A DNA stretch of 25,995 nucleotides, taken from contig CACIWH010000006.1 of NCBI GenBank assembly GCA_902590295.1, positions 1 to 25,995 on the forward strand, written 5' to 3'. The position numbers and the translations under genes are program-made. This DNA is from an uncultured Pelagibacteraceae bacterium (lineage in GTDB: Bacteria; Pseudomonadota; Alphaproteobacteria; Pelagibacterales; Pelagibacteraceae). The notes beneath the pieces are model-generated. The model saw nothing but the letters and a program-made list of their open reading frames with translations. It searched no databases and was not told the origin of the DNA. This document shows, piece by piece, positions 11,401 to 21,420 of this stretch (positions are counted from its first letter, which is position 1; each line of letters opens with the position of its first letter).

Positions 11401-12571
11401 TATTCAATCTTGCATATAAAAAAGGTTTAAATAGTTCTAGTGCCATTTTTTTTGGTAAGCCACACTCATGTAACTTTAAATCTGGACCAACAACAATTAC
11501 TGACCTACCCGAATAATCAACTCTTTTTCCTAATAGATTTTGTCTAAATCTACCTTGTTTACCTTTTAACATTTCAGCTAAAGATTTTAGCGGTCTTTTA
11601 CCAGTACCAGTTATGACTCTACCTCTTCTACCATTATCAAAAAGAGCATCTACAGACTCTTGAAGCATTCTTTTTTCATTTCTTACGATAATGTCAGGGG
11701 CTTTTAAATCCATTAATCTTTTTAGACGGTTATTTCTATTAATTACCCTTCTGTACAAATCATTTAAATCGGACGTAGCAAATCTACCACCATCTAAAGG
11801 TACCAACGGTCTTAACTCAGGTGGAATAACTGGAATTACAGTTAATATCATCCATTCTGGTTTATTCCCAGTTTTTATAAAAGAGTCGATTAATTTTAGA
11901 CGTTTTATCGATCTCTCTTCAGAAACTTTTGATTTTGTCTCGTTTATGGTTTTAACTAATTGTTCTTTTTCCTTTTGAAGATCAATTGATTTTAAAATTT
12001 CCAGAATTGCTTCAGCACCAATTCCTGCGGTGAAAGCTTCCTCGCCAAATTCATCTTGGTATTTAATTAATTCTTCCTCTGATAATAGTTGATTTTTTTT
12101 TAAGCCAGTAAGCCCAGGTTCAATGACAATAAAATTTTCAAAATATAGAACTCTTTCAACTTCTTTTAATTTCATGTCTATAGCAAGAGATATTCTGCTA
12201 GGTAGTGATTTTAAAAACCAAATATGTGCAACGGGGGTCGCTAGATTGATGTGGCCCATTCTCTCCCTTCTTACATTTGATTTAGTTACTTCGACACCAC
12301 ATTTTTCACATATTATTCCTCTAAACTTCATTCTTTTATATTTTCCACAAAGGCACTCGTAATCTTTTATTGGACCAAAAATTCTCGCGCAGAATAAACC
12401 ATCCTTTTCAGGTCTAAAAGTTCTATAATTTATAGTTTCTGGTTTTTTGATTTCTCCATAGGTCCAAGATTTGATTTTTTCAGGACTTGCAAGAGATATT
12501 TTTATACTATTAAAATTTTGCGCATCGGATATTTCGCTTGTTTTAAATATATTGCTTAAATCTTTTTTCAT
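8402..12571 (-). CDS. rpoC: DNA-directed RNA polymerase subunit beta'
   Basis: This is the largest subunit of RNA polymerase and carries the catalytic magnesium site. The 1,389-residue product is full length. It has the zinc-binding cysteines C73, C75, C88 and C91 (CLCGKYKR and CEKCG), the active-site motif NADFDGD at 462-468 (three metal-binding aspartates), and the bridge/trigger region with [20 protein letters not shown]. The C-terminal core is [16 protein letters not shown] (about 1127-1142) and [14 protein letters not shown]. It starts two bases after the cytochrome c gene rather than directly after rpoB. No obvious Shine-Dalgarno sequence precedes it, so coupling to upstream translation is likely. 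Residues 1109-1146 are duplicated in L4 (rplD). Confidence 0.99.
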   Translation of the reverse strand: MKKDLSNIFKTSEISDAQNFNSIKISLASPEKIKSWTYGEIKKPETINYRTFRPEKDGLFCARIFGPIKDYECLCGKYKRMKFRGIICEKCGVEVTKSNVRRERMGHINLATPVAHIWFLKSLPSRISLAIDMKLKEVERVLYFENFIVIEPGLTGLKKNQLLSEEELIKYQDEFGEEAFTAGIGAEAILEILKSIDLQKEKEQLVKTINETKSKVSEERSIKRLKLIDSFIKTGNKPEWMILTVIPVIPPELRPLVPLDGGRFATSDLNDLYRRVINRNNRLKRLMDLKAPDIIVRNEKRMLQESVDALFDNGRRGRVITGTGKRPLKSLAEMLKGKQGRFRQNLLGKRVDYSGRSVIVVGPDLKLHECGLPKKMALELFKPFLYARLNKLGLASTIKQAKKLVERETNAVWDALELIVREHPVILNRAPTLHRLGVQAFEPKLIEGDAIELHPLTCAAFNADFDGDQMAVHIPLSLEAQLEARVLMMSTNNILSPSNGKPIIVPSQDMILGIYYLSLPPYQEKNIEGYFVNTSEIEQALESGSIKIHSRIISRFETVDENGKVKFEKHTSTAGRFLLANLLPKDNDITFSLIDRILPKKVVSEIIDIVFRFTGQKSTVIFCDKLKDLGFKHAFKAGISFGKDDLIIPNSKETLIEETKKLIKDYENQYSEGLITRGEKYNKVVDAWSKCTDKVASEMMKGISATEKTDEGLNINSVFMMADSGARGSAAQMKQLAGMRGLIAKPSGEIIESPITSNFKEGLTALEYFNSTHGARKGLADTALKTANSGYLTRRLCDVAQDLTITRKDCDCKSRESITLSEIIEGGNIIVSLSERALGRVVADDVKNPITGEVIIKKGEMIDEAGCEKIDAAGVKAINVYSVITCGSKEGVCAMSYGRDLSRGQMVNVGEAIGMISAQSIGEPGTQLTMRTFHVGGTAQIKQDSQIIVKNDGVLKIINTNLLEDSKKNQIVMGRNTQISLEDEKGMQIAIYKVPYGSKIFFKNGDKVKKNSKICEWDPYTTPVIAEKSGIVNFVDLIDGVSLSETQDDTTGISSKSVIDWRSQSKNTELKPRITLRDEKGNVVKKADDNEARYYLVPDSILSVKDGQKISAGDVIARLPKETSKTKDITGGLPRVAELFEARKAKDSAIIAENDGKVMFGKEVRGKQKVSIVSESGETSNYLIPKGKHINFNPGEEIKKGEYLLDGQPLPHDILRILGIKELTEYFVNQVQEVYRLQGVIINDKHIETILRQMLKKVEIKSSGDSEYLPGEIIDRFKLENINEELIKNGKKPAVGERVLMGITKASLQTESFISAASFQETTRVLTDAAIKGKVDTLAGLKENVIVGRLVPAGTGSIKNKWNKKALQDDQKFLSEQEVVDQAETPVNP
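9135..9257 (-). repeat. rpoC segment duplicated in rplD (direct repeat, copy 2, probable donor)
   Basis: This segment matches 4154-4276 with one mismatch (9250) in 123 bp. It encodes RpoC residues about 1106-1146, including the universally conserved [19 protein letters not shown] block. In this place it is ordinary RpoC and continues normally on both sides (SVKDG before, [15 protein letters not shown] after). It therefore looks like the source rather than the recipient. Confidence 0.95.
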
Positions 12572-12573
12572 AA

Positions 12574-12882
12574 TTATTGTACAAATGAGCTAAGCTTATT
12601 TTTCCAATTTTTACCTTTTTCAGAAACAAATATAGCAACAGCTTCTATTTCTTTTTTTGTTAGTTTGTTTTTATAGGCTGGCATTACACCATAACCATTC
12701 GTCACAATGTTTATTACGTGGTCTTTAGTCAATTGATTATTTCCACCATCTGATGCATTTAATATATGACAGTTTACACAAGCCTCTTTGTTATAAAAAA
12801 TATTCTCACCAAGTTTTATTAGCTCTTCCGCATGTGAAACGGATGTAAAGAATAAAAATATTAATAAAGTTATTATTTTCAT
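12574..12882 (-). CDS. small secreted class I c-type cytochrome, between rpoB and rpoC
   Basis: The 102-residue product has a signal peptide ([18 protein letters not shown], cleavage likely after A18), a haem-binding CVNCH at residues 35-39, and a probable axial methionine M67 in NGYGVMPAY. That is the pattern of a small class I cytochrome c exported to the periplasm. It could carry electrons to a terminal oxidase or another periplasmic partner; the partner cannot be told from sequence. The frame is open back to a TTG overlapping the rpoB stop, but the ATG at 12882 gives a cleaner signal peptide. It begins two bases after rpoB and ends two bases before rpoC. It is therefore almost certainly cotranscribed with RNA polymerase, which is unusual because rpoB and rpoC are normally adjacent. 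No maturation genes are nearby. Confidence 0.9.
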   Translation of the reverse strand: MKIITLLIFLFFTSVSHAEELIKLGENIFYNKEACVNCHILNASDGGNNQLTKDHVINIVTNGYGVMPAYKNKLTKKEIEAVAIFVSEKGKNWKNKLSSFVQ

Positions 12883-12884
12883 AA

Positions 12885-15800
12885 TCAATTAAGTTCCACG
12901 TTTAAAGCAAGAGATTTTATTTCCTTAACAAGTACGTTAAATGACTCTGGTATCCCTGACTCAAAATTTTCTTCCCCTTTTACTATTGTTTCATAAACTT
13001 TAACTCTACCAGCAACATCATCTGATTTTACTGTTAATATTTCCTGAAGTGTATAAGAAGCTCCGTAAGCTTCCAGGGCCCAAACCTCCATTTCACCGAA
13101 TCTTTGTCCTCCAAGCTGAGCTTTGCCACCTAATGGTTGTTGAGTAACCAAACTGTAAGGACCAGTTGATCTTGCATGAATTTTATCTTCAACTAAGTGA
13201 TGAAGTTTTAACATATAAATTGTACCTACAGTTACTAATCTATCGAATTTCTCACCTGTTCTTCCATCCCAAAGTTCTGTTTGACCTGACTTAGGTAGAT
13301 TTGCTAGCTCTAACATCTCGGTAACATCTTTTTCTTTAGCTCCATCAAATACTGGTGTAGAAATAGGGACGCCATTCATTAAGTTTTCACATAAGTCTGA
13401 AAATTCATTTTTAGATAGTTTTTCTATATTGTTACCAAGTATTTCTTGACCATAAACTGATTTCAAAAAATCCTTTATTTTAGAAGATAATTCTAATTTT
13501 TTTTGATTTTCAGATATTAAAGACTTAAGTTTTTCACCTAATTCTGTACATGCCCAACCCAAATGTGTTTCTAAAATTTGACCAACATTCATTCTACTTG
13601 GTACGCCTAAAGGATTTAAAACTATATCAACTGGTTTACCATTTTGTCTATAAGGCATGTCTTCAACTGGCACTATTTTACTTACAACTCCTTTATTTCC
13701 ATGTCTTCCAGACATTTTATCACCAGGTCTTAATCTTCTTTTAATTGCAACAAAAACTTTTACCATCTTCATTACGCTTGGTAAAAGGTCGTCCCCTTGT
13801 CTAATTTTTAAAACTTTATCTTCAAATCTTTCCTTAATATCTAATATAGCATTATCATATTGCTCTTTAAGTTTATTTAAAATTTCATTCTTCTTTGGAT
13901 CATTTAAATCGATTTTAAAAATATCTGCACTAGGTAATTCGGAGATATTTTCTGAGTTAATTTCATCACCTTGATTTAAATTTTTTATTTTTTTGGATAT
14001 TTTGTGACCACTTAAAATTTGTAAAGCTCTTTGTTTAATACTTCTATTTAATATTTCCTCCTCCACTATTCTATCTTGTTGTACTAAATCTATTTCAGCT
14101 CTTTCTATTGTTATGGATCTTTCATCTTTCTCAATTCCATGTCTATTAAATACTCTTACATCTATTACTGTTCCACCACTTCCACTAGGCATTTTTAAAG
14201 ATGTGTCAGTAACATCTATGGCCTTTTCACCAAAAATAGATCTTAATAATTTTTCCTCTGGTCCTGAGGCAGTATCACCTTTGGGTGTAACTTTTCCAAC
14301 TAATATATCACCAGGTTTGACTTCAGCGCCAATATAAACAATGCCAGACTCATCTAAATTTTTTAACGCTTCTTCGTTAACATTGGGAATATCTCTTGTA
14401 ATGTCTTCTTCACCCAATTTTGTATCTCTTGCCATTACTTCGTACTCTTCTATATGTACAGAAGTGAATACATCATCAGTTACGCATCTTTCTGAAATTA
14501 GAATTGAGTCTTCAAAGTTGTAACCCTGCCAAGGCATAAACGCTACAGTTACATTTTTACCTAGTGCTAATTCACCAATTTTAGTGGAAGGTCCATCAGC
14601 AATGATATCGCCACTCTTAACCTTATCACCAACTCTAACTAATGGTTTTTGATTAATACAAGTGTTTTGATTAGATCTTTTAAATTTTTGTAAATTATAA
14701 ATGTCAACTCCAGATTTTGAATAATCTGTCTCTCCAGTAGCTTTAATAACTATCCTTTTACCATCAATTTTATCAACTACACCGTCCCTTTTTGCAACAA
14801 TTGTCACCCCAGAGTCTAAAGCAACATCGCTTTCAATTCCTGTGCCAACCAAAGGTGACTCGGGTTTAAGCAAAGGAACAGCTTGCCTCATCATATTTGA
14901 GCCCATTAAAGCTCTATTTGCATCATCGTTTTCTAAAAATGGTATAAGTGATGCAGCAACTGAAACAAGTTGTTTTGGAGATACGTCAATATAATCAATA
15001 TTTTCAGGTTTAGATAAAATAAAATTTAAATTTTTTCTACTAGACACTAAGTCTTCCGTTAATTTTCCATTCTTGTCTATTTTTGAATTAGCTTGAGCAA
15101 TAGTATATTTTGTTTCTTCCATTGCTGATAAATACTCTATCTTGTCTTGGACAGCACCTTCAATTACTTTTCTGTAAGGGGACTCAATAAATCCATATTT
15201 ATTAATTTTTGAGTAAGTTGATAAACTATTTATTAAACCAATATTTGGTCCTTCTGGGGTTTCTATAGGACATATCCTACCGTAGTGCGTTGGGTGAACG
15301 TCTCTAACTTCAAAACCAGCTCTTTCTCTTGTTAAACCACCAGGACCTAATGCTGAAACTCTTCTTTTGTGTGTTATTTCAGACAATGGGTTAGTTTGAT
15401 CCATAAATTGAGAAAGTTGGGAAGTAGCAAAAAAATCTTTTAAAGAAATTGTTAAAGGTTTTGCATTAATCAAATCTTGTGGCATAGCAGACTCAACATC
15501 TAACGTTGTCATTTTTTCTTTAATTGCTCTTTCCATTCTGTAAACGCCAATTCTCGCTTGATTTTCAACAAGTTCTCCTACAGACCTTACTCTTCTATTT
15601 CCAAGGTGATCTATATCATCAACTTCATCTTTACCGTCTCTAAGATCTAACATTTTTTTTATTATTGAAATAATGTCATCATTCCTCAAGATTGTGATCT
15701 TGTCTGAACAATCTAGGTTTAATCTTGAATTTAATTTTACTCTTCCAACGTCTGATAAATCGTATCTATCTGAACTAAAAAACAAATTGTTAAATATTTG

Positions 15801-16967
15801 TGTGGCTATTTCAATTGTTGGGGGTTCTCCCGGTCTTAGAACTTTATAAATTTCATTAATTGCATCATTTTTTGTATCATTTTTGTCATTAAATATTGTT
15901 TGTAATAAATAAGGTCCTTTGTTTATAGAATTTGTATAAGCTGTTTCTATGGTTGTAATATTTTGCTCAATAGCTTTATCGATAATAGTTTCGTTCAATT
16001 CAGTACCAATTTTAAAAATATCTTCTCCTATTGTAAACTGTTTTGTGGAATATTTTCCGTATAGAAACTGATTGGAAACATAGATTTCTTTTAATCCATC
16101 TGAATGGAGCTTTTTGGCTTTCAAAAAATTAATTTTTTCACCTTTTTTAATAACTACTTTATTAGTTTTTGCATCGATAATTTCCTCTGAAAAATTTTTA
16201 GATTTATAATTTTCAGGATTAAATTTTGTTTTCCACTTTTTTAATTTGTTATCATAATTATATATTTCTTTATCATAAAATTCATTTACCATGTCAGATT
16301 TATTAAATCCTAATGCTAATAGTAATGTTGATAATAAAATTTTCTTTTTCCTGTCAACTCTGAAATATAATAAATCTTTTACATCAAATTCGAAATCAAG
16401 CCAGGAACCTCTATTTGGAATAACTCTACAATTAAACAAAAGTTTACCACTTGCATGAGATTTTCCCTTGTCGTGATCAAAAAAAACGCCTGGGCTTCTA
16501 TGCATTTGATTAACAACTACCCTTTGAACTCCATTAGTTATAAATGTACCACTATGTGTCATCATGGGCACTTCTCCCATGTAAACTTCTTGCTCTTTTG
16601 CAGATAAAATGTCTTTTGTATTTTCCTCTTGGTTTATTTCATAAACAACTAATCTTAAATTACACTTTAAAGCTGAAGAATATGTTAGGCCTCTTTGTAT
16701 ACATTCTTCAACATCAAATTTAGGCTTCTCAAGTTTATAACTCACATACTCTAAAGTTGCTTTATCATTTAAATCTTCTATCGGAAAAATACTTTTAAAA
16801 ACTCTGTCAAAACCTTTTATTAATTGCTGGTCTACATCAGCTTTAAATTCAGTTAATTCTTTATATGAATTTTTTTGTACCTCAATAAGATTTGGGATGG
16901 ATAAACCCTCTTTTAATTTTCCAAAATTTTTTCTAATATTTTTCTTTTTAGTAAAAGATAATTGCAT
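12885..16967 (-). CDS. rpoB: DNA-directed RNA polymerase subunit beta
   Basis: This subunit forms one pincer of RNA polymerase and the rifampicin pocket. The 1,360-residue product is complete. The rifampicin region has [20 protein letters not shown] with wild-type D523, H533 and S538 (equivalents of E. coli 516, 526 and 531), followed by [20 protein letters not shown]. Later landmarks are [17 protein letters not shown] and the C-terminal [20 protein letters not shown]. It starts at the ATG at 16967, after a 48-bp gap from rplL that contains a perfect hairpin. It is followed by the cytochrome c gene rather than rpoC. Confidence 0.99.
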   Translation of the reverse strand: MQLSFTKKKNIRKNFGKLKEGLSIPNLIEVQKNSYKELTEFKADVDQQLIKGFDRVFKSIFPIEDLNDKATLEYVSYKLEKPKFDVEECIQRGLTYSSALKCNLRLVVYEINQEENTKDILSAKEQEVYMGEVPMMTHSGTFITNGVQRVVVNQMHRSPGVFFDHDKGKSHASGKLLFNCRVIPNRGSWLDFEFDVKDLLYFRVDRKKKILLSTLLLALGFNKSDMVNEFYDKEIYNYDNKLKKWKTKFNPENYKSKNFSEEIIDAKTNKVVIKKGEKINFLKAKKLHSDGLKEIYVSNQFLYGKYSTKQFTIGEDIFKIGTELNETIIDKAIEQNITTIETAYTNSINKGPYLLQTIFNDKNDTKNDAINEIYKVLRPGEPPTIEIATQIFNNLFFSSDRYDLSDVGRVKLNSRLNLDCSDKITILRNDDIISIIKKMLDLRDGKDEVDDIDHLGNRRVRSVGELVENQARIGVYRMERAIKEKMTTLDVESAMPQDLINAKPLTISLKDFFATSQLSQFMDQTNPLSEITHKRRVSALGPGGLTRERAGFEVRDVHPTHYGRICPIETPEGPNIGLINSLSTYSKINKYGFIESPYRKVIEGAVQDKIEYLSAMEETKYTIAQANSKIDKNGKLTEDLVSSRKNLNFILSKPENIDYIDVSPKQLVSVAASLIPFLENDDANRALMGSNMMRQAVPLLKPESPLVGTGIESDVALDSGVTIVAKRDGVVDKIDGKRIVIKATGETDYSKSGVDIYNLQKFKRSNQNTCINQKPLVRVGDKVKSGDIIADGPSTKIGELALGKNVTVAFMPWQGYNFEDSILISERCVTDDVFTSVHIEEYEVMARDTKLGEEDITRDIPNVNEEALKNLDESGIVYIGAEVKPGDILVGKVTPKGDTASGPEEKLLRSIFGEKAIDVTDTSLKMPSGSGGTVIDVRVFNRHGIEKDERSITIERAEIDLVQQDRIVEEEILNRSIKQRALQILSGHKISKKIKNLNQGDEINSENISELPSADIFKIDLNDPKKNEILNKLKEQYDNAILDIKERFEDKVLKIRQGDDLLPSVMKMVKVFVAIKRRLRPGDKMSGRHGNKGVVSKIVPVEDMPYRQNGKPVDIVLNPLGVPSRMNVGQILETHLGWACTELGEKLKSLISENQKKLELSSKIKDFLKSVYGQEILGNNIEKLSKNEFSDLCENLMNGVPISTPVFDGAKEKDVTEMLELANLPKSGQTELWDGRTGEKFDRLVTVGTIYMLKLHHLVEDKIHARSTGPYSLVTQQPLGGKAQLGGQRFGEMEVWALEAYGASYTLQEILTVKSDDVAGRVKVYETIVKGEENFESGIPESFNVLVKEIKSLALNVELN

Positions 16968-16977
16968 TAATTCCCAA

Positions 16978-16998
16978 CTGTTAATTATAAATTAACAG
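16978..16998 (-). promoter_or_regulatory. perfect 9-bp hairpin between rplL and rpoB
   Basis: Nine bases (CTGTTAATT) are followed by three and then the exact reverse complement (AATTAACAG). It lies in the only sizeable gap between rplL and rpoB, about 10 bases before the rpoB ATG. There is no T-tract after it in the direction of transcription, so it is not a standard terminator. In E. coli the same gap holds an attenuator and an RNase III site; a similar role here is inference. Confidence 0.45.
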
Positions 16999-17015
16999 CC
17001 TATTTTAAATTTTAT

Positions 17016-17390
17016 TTATTTAAGTTCTACTTTTGCACCAGCTGCTTCGAGTTTCTTTTTCATCTCTTCAGCTTCTTTTTTATTTACACCAGATTTAACT
17101 TCTTTAGGTGCTCCCTCAACTAAATCTTTTGCTTCTTTTAAGCCTAATGCAGTAATAGCTCTGACTTCTTTAATTACATTAATTTTTTTGTCTCCTGCTG
17201 AAGCTAAAACAATTGTAAATTCATCTTTTTCTTCTGCAGGTGCTCCTCCTGCCGCAGCTCCTGCTGCTGGTGCTGCTACAGCTGCTGCTGCAGTAACTCC
17301 CCATTTTTCCTCTAATTGTTTTGATAGTTCTGCTGCCTCAACAACAGTAAGTTTTGATAGTTCGTCAATGATTTTGTTTAGATCTGCCAT
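17016..17390 (-). CDS. rplL: 50S ribosomal protein L7/L12
   Basis: L7/L12 forms the flexible stalk that recruits translation GTPases. The 124-residue product has the N-terminal dimerisation helix pair (about 1-30), an Ala/Gly/Pro hinge (about 33-54) and the C-terminal factor-binding domain with [20 protein letters not shown] and [11 protein letters not shown]. Length is standard. It is separated from rplJ by 13 bases. High expression relative to rpoB would be expected, and the hairpin downstream may help set the ratio. Confidence 0.98.
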   Translation of the reverse strand: MADLNKIIDELSKLTVVEAAELSKQLEEKWGVTAAAAVAAPAAGAAAGGAPAEEKDEFTIVLASAGDKKINVIKEVRAITALGLKEAKDLVEGAPKEVKSGVNKKEAEEMKKKLEAAGAKVELK

Positions 17391-17403
17391 ACTTCTTCCA
17401 AGG

Positions 17404-17913
17404 TTATTTTTTTGATTTTTCGAGCGCTAAAATAGCGATTTTTGAGGCCGGCGCAAGTAAAATACTTGCGATTTTTTGAGCTGGAGACCTCAATATTCCT
17501 ACAATTTTAGCCCTTGCCTCGTCCAGAGAAGGTAATGTTGCAACATTTTTTACTCCAGCAACATCTAAAATGTCTCCTCCCATGATTCCACCAAGAATTT
17601 TTAAATGAGAGTTTTCTTTTGAAAAGTTTGTTAAAATTTTTGCCGACGTAATAGCATCAGAAGATAAGGCAACTGCAGTAGGTCCTGTAAAAAATTTTGA
17701 TAATTCTTTACACTTTGTTTTTTCTAAAGCTAGTTTTGTAATTCTATTTTTAGTAATCTTGAACTGAATACCATGTTCTCTCATTTTTTTTCTTAACTCA
17801 TCTAATTGTTTTACTGTAAGACCTTGATAATGAGCGACTATAACAGCCTCAGATTTATCAAATTGATCTGTCATCTCTTTTATATAAATTTGTTTTTTTT
17901 CTTTACTTAACAT
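17404..17913 (-). CDS. rplJ: 50S ribosomal protein L10
   Basis: L10 is the base of the stalk to which L7/L12 dimers attach. The 169-residue product starts [20 protein letters not shown] and has the conserved [34 protein letters not shown] and GPTAVALS segments, with a C-terminal helix ([18 protein letters not shown]) for L7/L12 binding. Only two bases separate it from rplA, so the long rplJ leader known from E. coli is absent. Any L10 autoregulation would have to act within coding sequence. Confidence 0.96.
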   Translation of the reverse strand: MLSKEKKQIYIKEMTDQFDKSEAVIVAHYQGLTVKQLDELRKKMREHGIQFKITKNRITKLALEKTKCKELSKFFTGPTAVALSSDAITSAKILTNFSKENSHLKILGGIMGGDILDVAGVKNVATLPSLDEARAKIVGILRSPAQKIASILLAPASKIAILALEKSKK

Positions 17914-17915
17914 TG

Positions 17916-18605
17916 CTATATACTCTTACCTATTTTAACTTTATAAGAAACGCCCATTGTTGAGGTTATAAAAACATTCTTTATTAAATCACCTTTAATT
18001 GTTAAATTTGATTTTTCTTTTTCTAAAGTATCTAATACTGTATTAAAGTTTTTAATCAAATTTTCATTAGAGAATGATTTTTTTCCAAAACTTAGTCCAA
18101 TATTACCATCTTTATCATTTTTAAGTTCAATTTGTCCTGCTTTTGCATTTTTAACTGCATTTGATATATTGTCTGTTACCGAACCTAACTTTGGGTTTGG
18201 CATTAAGCCTTTTGGTCCTAAAATTTTACCAAGTTTCGAAAGTTTAATCATCATCGATGTTGTGCTGATTAATTTTTCAAAATCTAATTCTCCGTTTTTG
18301 ATTTTTTCAATTAAATCATCTCCACCAACTAAATCAGCACCTGCATCTTTTGCTTCTTTTTGTTTAGCTTCTTCAGCTACAACAGCCACCTTTGTTTTTT
18401 TTCCTGTGCCACTTGGTAGATTAACTGCTGTTCTAATATTAATTTCATTTTTTTTTTGTTTGTTATTAATTAAAATGTTTAAGTCTATTGACTCATCAAA
18501 TTTTGTTGTACAATTTTTTTTAACAATTGGAATTAAATTGTCTATTGGCTGAGGTTTTTCTAAATTAGTTTTTTCTGGTAATTTTTTATATCTCTTTGAG
18601 TTCAT
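17916..18605 (-). CDS. rplA: 50S ribosomal protein L1
   Basis: L1 forms the mobile stalk by the E site and represses its own operon in several bacteria. The 229-residue product has KFDESIDLNILINNKQKK, the segment RTAVNLPSGTGKKTKVAVVA, GADLVGGDDLIEKI, LGKILGPKGLMPNPKLGSVT and the closing ITSTMGVSYKV. Length is typical. Its start overlaps the rplK stop by one base (TAATG). Confidence 0.97.
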   Translation of the reverse strand: MNSKRYKKLPEKTNLEKPQPIDNLIPIVKKNCTTKFDESIDLNILINNKQKKNEINIRTAVNLPSGTGKKTKVAVVAEEAKQKEAKDAGADLVGGDDLIEKIKNGELDFEKLISTTSMMIKLSKLGKILGPKGLMPNPKLGSVTDNISNAVKNAKAGQIELKNDKDGNIGLSFGKKSFSNENLIKNFNTVLDTLEKEKSNLTIKGDLIKNVFITSTMGVSYKVKIGKSI

Positions 18606-19033
18606 TAATCCTTTACCTCTATACCCATAGACCTCGCTGATCCTGCTATTATTTTCACTGCTTCATCAATATCATGAGCATTAAGATCTTCCATTTTCTT
18701 TTTCGCTATTTCCTCAGCTTGTTTTTTTGTAATTGATGCAACAATATTTCTTCCTGGTTCTTGAGATCCACTTTTTAATTTTGCTGCCTCCTTGATAAAG
18801 TGTGAAGCAGGTGGAGATTTAATTACAAAGTCAAATTTTTTATCTTTATAGACTGTGATAATTACAGGTACGGGCTTTCCCATGAAATTTTTAGTTTTAT
18901 CATTAAAAGCTTTACAAAATTCCATTATATTTATTCCTCTTTGTCCTAAAGCTGGTCCAACCGGAGGTGCAGGGTTTGCTTGTCCACCTTTAATTTGTAA
19001 TTTTACATATCCGCTTATTTCTTTTTTTGCCAT
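18605..19033 (-). CDS. rplK: 50S ribosomal protein L11
   Basis: L11 with 23S rRNA forms the GTPase-associated centre and, where present, senses uncharged tRNA for RelA. The 142-residue product contains [38 protein letters not shown], and [10 protein letters not shown] with the C-terminal [11 protein letters not shown]. Length is normal. The start overlaps the nusG stop. Confidence 0.98.
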   Translation of the reverse strand: MAKKEISGYVKLQIKGGQANPAPPVGPALGQRGINIMEFCKAFNDKTKNFMGKPVPVIITVYKDKKFDFVIKSPPASHFIKEAAKLKSGSQEPGRNIVASITKKQAEEIAKKKMEDLNAHDIDEAVKIIAGSARSMGIEVKD

Positions 19034-19563
19034 TAGCTTGCCTTTTCAATTTGATTAAACTCTAGATCAACTGGTGTTGGTCTACCAAAAATAGAAACTG
19101 AAACTTTAACTCTAAGTTTTTCTTCATCTATATCCTCAATTAATCCTGAAAATGATGCGAACGGTCCATCGACAACTTGAACTTTTTCCCCTACTGAATA
19201 ATCAATTGTAGATTTAGGTTGTGCTACACCATCTTTCATTTGTCCTAAAATCTTCTCAATCTCTTTATCAGAAACTGGAACTGGTATGCCTTTAGATCCT
19301 AAAAATCCACTAACTTTTTTTATTCCTTTGATCATATGATAAATATTATTATTCATTTCGCTTTTTATTAACACATATCCTGGAAAATACTTTTTTTTTC
19401 TTTGTACTCTTTTTCCTCTTTTTACCTCGGTTACATCATGTGTTGGAACGACAATTTCCTCAATTTTGTCAGATATTTTAGCTTTATCAGCCTCTTCCTT
19501 TATTAGTTGGGCTACTTTGTTCTCAAAACTTGAGTGTGATTGAACTATATACCAGTTTTTCAT
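19033..19563 (-). CDS. nusG: transcription termination/antitermination factor NusG
   Basis: NusG binds RNA polymerase through its NGN domain and links to Rho or ribosomal S10 through its KOW domain. From the ATG at 19563 the product is 176 residues: [20 protein letters not shown], the NGN core with [16 protein letters not shown], the VSGFLG segment, and the KOW domain [21 protein letters not shown] longer open frame of 221 residues exists, but its first 45 residues run out of frame over secE and have no NusG character. The ATG overlaps the secE stop (TGATG). Confidence 0.97.
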   Translation of the reverse strand: MKNWYIVQSHSSFENKVAQLIKEEADKAKISDKIEEIVVPTHDVTEVKRGKRVQRKKKYFPGYVLIKSEMNNNIYHMIKGIKKVSGFLGSKGIPVPVSDKEIEKILGQMKDGVAQPKSTIDYSVGEKVQVVDGPFASFSGLIEDIDEEKLRVKVSVSIFGRPTPVDLEFNQIEKAS

Positions 19564-19754
19564 CAAAATCCTATTTTTAATATTAATCCCAAAATATATT
19601 GAAAAAGTTGATCTAAAAGTAAAAAGAAAATTGAAGCTATAATAGCCATCGCAGCAACCATTAAAGTTCCTTGTAATGTTTCTTTGCCTGTTGGCCAAGT
19701 AACTTTAAATGCCTCTTGTTTTACCTCTTGTAAAAATTTAACAGGGTTTTTCAT
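19563..19754 (-). CDS. secE: preprotein translocase subunit SecE
   Basis: SecE clamps SecY in the protein-conducting channel of the inner membrane. The 63-residue product MKNPVKFLQEVKQEAFKVTW PTGKET followed by one hydrophobic transmembrane segment (about 31-56) is the short single-span form typical of alphaproteobacteria. The frame is open further upstream, but that extension would be read from the tRNA-Trp gene and is not real. It starts 14 bases after tRNA-Trp, so the mRNA 5' end is probably made by tRNA 3' processing. Confidence 0.95.
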   Translation of the reverse strand: MKNPVKFLQEVKQEAFKVTWPTGKETLQGTLMVAAMAIIASIFFLLLDQLFQYILGLILKIGF

Positions 19755-19768
19755 ATCTTCCTTTAATC

Positions 19769-19844
19769 TGGCAGGAGCGGAGGGACTTGAACCCCCAACC
19801 TCCGGTTTTGGAGACCGGCGCTCTACCAATTGAGCTACACTCCT
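19769..19844 (-). tRNA. tRNA-Trp (anticodon CCA)
   Basis: The minus strand folds as a 76-nt cloverleaf. The acceptor AGGAGTG pairs with CGCTCCT, the D arm is AGCTCAATTGGTAGAGC, the anticodon loop CTCCAAA carries CCA, and the T arm is GGGGGTTCAAGTCCCTC. The terminal CCA is encoded. It lies between tuf and secE, 9 bases past the tuf stop and 14 before secE. It can therefore only be released by processing of a shared transcript unless it has a promoter inside tuf. Confidence 0.97.
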
Positions 19845-19853
19845 ATAGGTAGC

Positions 19854-21044
19854 TTACTTAATTATTTTTGTTACTACTCCCGCACCTACAGTTTTACCAC
19901 CCTCACGAATAGCAAAATTTAACTTTTCACTCATAGCGATAGGTGTAATTAATTTTACTGTAAATTTAGCATCGTCACCAGGCATAACCATTTCTGTGCC
20001 AGAAGGAAGTTCAACTTCTCCTGTAACATCTGTCGTTCTAAAATAAAATTGAGGTCTATACTTAGTAAAGAAAGGAGTATGTCTACCACCTTCTTCTTTT
20101 TTTAAGACATATGCTTGAGCCTCAAATTCTGTGTGTGGAGTTACTGAGCCAGGTTTTGCTAAAACTTGACCTCTCTCAACATCTGTTCTTTCAACACCTC
20201 TTAAAAGTGCTCCAATATTATCTCCAGCTTCACCAGTGTCTAAAATTTTTCTGAACATTTCAACACCAGTACAAACTGTTTTTTTTGTGTCTCTGATTCC
20301 AACAATTTCGATTTCTTCACCTGTTTTTACAACACCTTGTTCAACTCTTCCGGTTACAACTGTACCTCTTCCTGAAATTGAAAATACGTCTTCAACTGGC
20401 ATCAAGAAAGGTTTATCTTTTGGTCTATCAGGTTGAGGGATGTGTTCATCAACAGCTTTCATTAAATCCATGATAGCTTTTTTTCCAATCTCTTCATCTT
20501 TGCCTTCAACAGCTGCTAAAGCTGATCCTTTAATAATTGGAGTTTTGTCACCAGGGAATTTATAAGAAGTTAATAACTCTTTAATTTCTTCTTCTACAAG
20601 TTCAATCAATTCTTTATCTTTTACTTGATCAACTTTGTTTAAAAAGACAACAATAGCCGGTACTCCAACTTGTCTTGCTAAAAGAATATGTTCTCTAGTT
20701 TGAGGCATCGGACCATCTGCAGCATTAACAACTAATATTGCACCATCCATCTGAGCTGCTCCTGTAATCATGTTTTTAACATAGTCGGCGTGACCTGGGC
20801 AGTCTACGTGAGCGTAATGTCTTTTTTCCGTTTCATATTCAACGTGAGCTGTTGAAATTGTAATTCCTCTTTCTTTCTCCTCTGGGGCTTTGTCAATTTG
20901 ATCATATGCTGTAAATTGAGCTCCTCCAGTTTCCGATAATACTTTTGTTATCGCAGCAGTTAGTGTTGTTTTACCATGGTCTACGTGTCCAATTGTACCA
21001 ATGTTACAATGTGGTTTGGACCTATTAAATTTTTCCTTCGACAT
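19854..21044 (-). CDS. tuf: translation elongation factor Tu
   Basis: EF-Tu delivers aminoacyl-tRNA to the ribosome. The 396-residue product has GHVDHGKT (19-26), the switch I end [13 protein letters not shown] (about 59-71), DCPGH (81-85), NKVD (136-139) and intact domains 2 and 3 ending [15 protein letters not shown]. It is in the tRNA-tuf-tRNA-secE-nusG arrangement and not next to fusA; it may be the only copy in the genome, but the window cannot show this. Confidence 0.98.
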   Translation of the reverse strand: MSKEKFNRSKPHCNIGTIGHVDHGKTTLTAAITKVLSETGGAQFTAYDQIDKAPEEKERGITISTAHVEYETEKRHYAHVDCPGHADYVKNMITGAAQMDGAILVVNAADGPMPQTREHILLARQVGVPAIVVFLNKVDQVKDKELIELVEEEIKELLTSYKFPGDKTPIIKGSALAAVEGKDEEIGKKAIMDLMKAVDEHIPQPDRPKDKPFLMPVEDVFSISGRGTVVTGRVEQGVVKTGEEIEIVGIRDTKKTVCTGVEMFRKILDTGEAGDNIGALLRGVERTDVERGQVLAKPGSVTPHTEFEAQAYVLKKEEGGRHTPFFTKYRPQFYFRTTDVTGEVELPSGTEMVMPGDDAKFTVKLITPIAMSEKLNFAIREGGKTVGAGVVTKIIK

Positions 21045-21078
21045 TACTATTATACCTCACTTTAATTTTTTAATATTT

Positions 21079-21152
21079 TGGAGCGGGTAAAGGGAATCGA
21101 ACCCTTACATCCAGCTTGGAAGGCTAGCGTTCTACCATTGAACTACACCCGC
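21079..21152 (-). tRNA. tRNA-Gly (anticodon TCC)
   Basis: A 74-nt cloverleaf on the minus strand has acceptor GCGGGTG with TACCCGC, D arm TAGTTCAATGGTAGAAC, anticodon loop CTTCCAA carrying TCC, and T arm AAGGGTTCGATTCCCTT. CCA is encoded. It sits between tRNA-Tyr and tuf, 34 bases upstream of the tuf start. Confidence 0.97.
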
Positions 21153-21196
21153 ATACCCAAGTTAATACTCCAAGTTATTTAATATCTTTAAAAGAA

Positions 21197-21282
<86 letters not shown>

Positions 21283-21339
21283 TAATAAATAATAGGAGTA
21301 GCGTCACCTTGTTCAATTAAAGCTTTAAACAACAGGGGT

Positions 21340-21367
21340 TTTATATATTTTTATTGAACAAATGCAA
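21340..21367 (-). promoter_or_regulatory. candidate promoter of the tRNA-Tyr/tuf/secE/nusG unit
   Basis: In the 138-bp gap between tRNA-Tyr and the divergent rlmB, the minus strand shows TTGCAT (21367-21362), a 16-base spacer and TATAAA (21345-21340). This would start transcription about 50 bases before tRNA-Tyr. A divergent plus-strand promoter for rlmB must lie in the same gap; TTGAAC at 21355-21360 is a possible -35 but no good -10 was found. Motif evidence only. Confidence 0.4.
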
Positions 21368-21420
21368 TATGAGAAATAACAAGAAAATGAGTAAAAAATT
21401 AAGTAAAATTAAGGAAAATT

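Noticed and set aside
19564..19698. 45-residue N-terminal extension of NusG
   Set aside because: It is the shifted frame of secE, and NusG normally starts at MKNWYIV.
19755..19829. Upstream extension of secE
   Set aside because: The added residues would be translated from the tRNA-Trp gene; SecE family homology starts at the ATG at 19754.
21309..21361. 9-bp inverted repeat TTGTTCAAT ... ATTGAACAA in the tRNA-Tyr/rlmB gap
   Set aside because: The arms are 35 bases apart and overlap promoter-like sequence; it could be an operator, but nothing more supports it.
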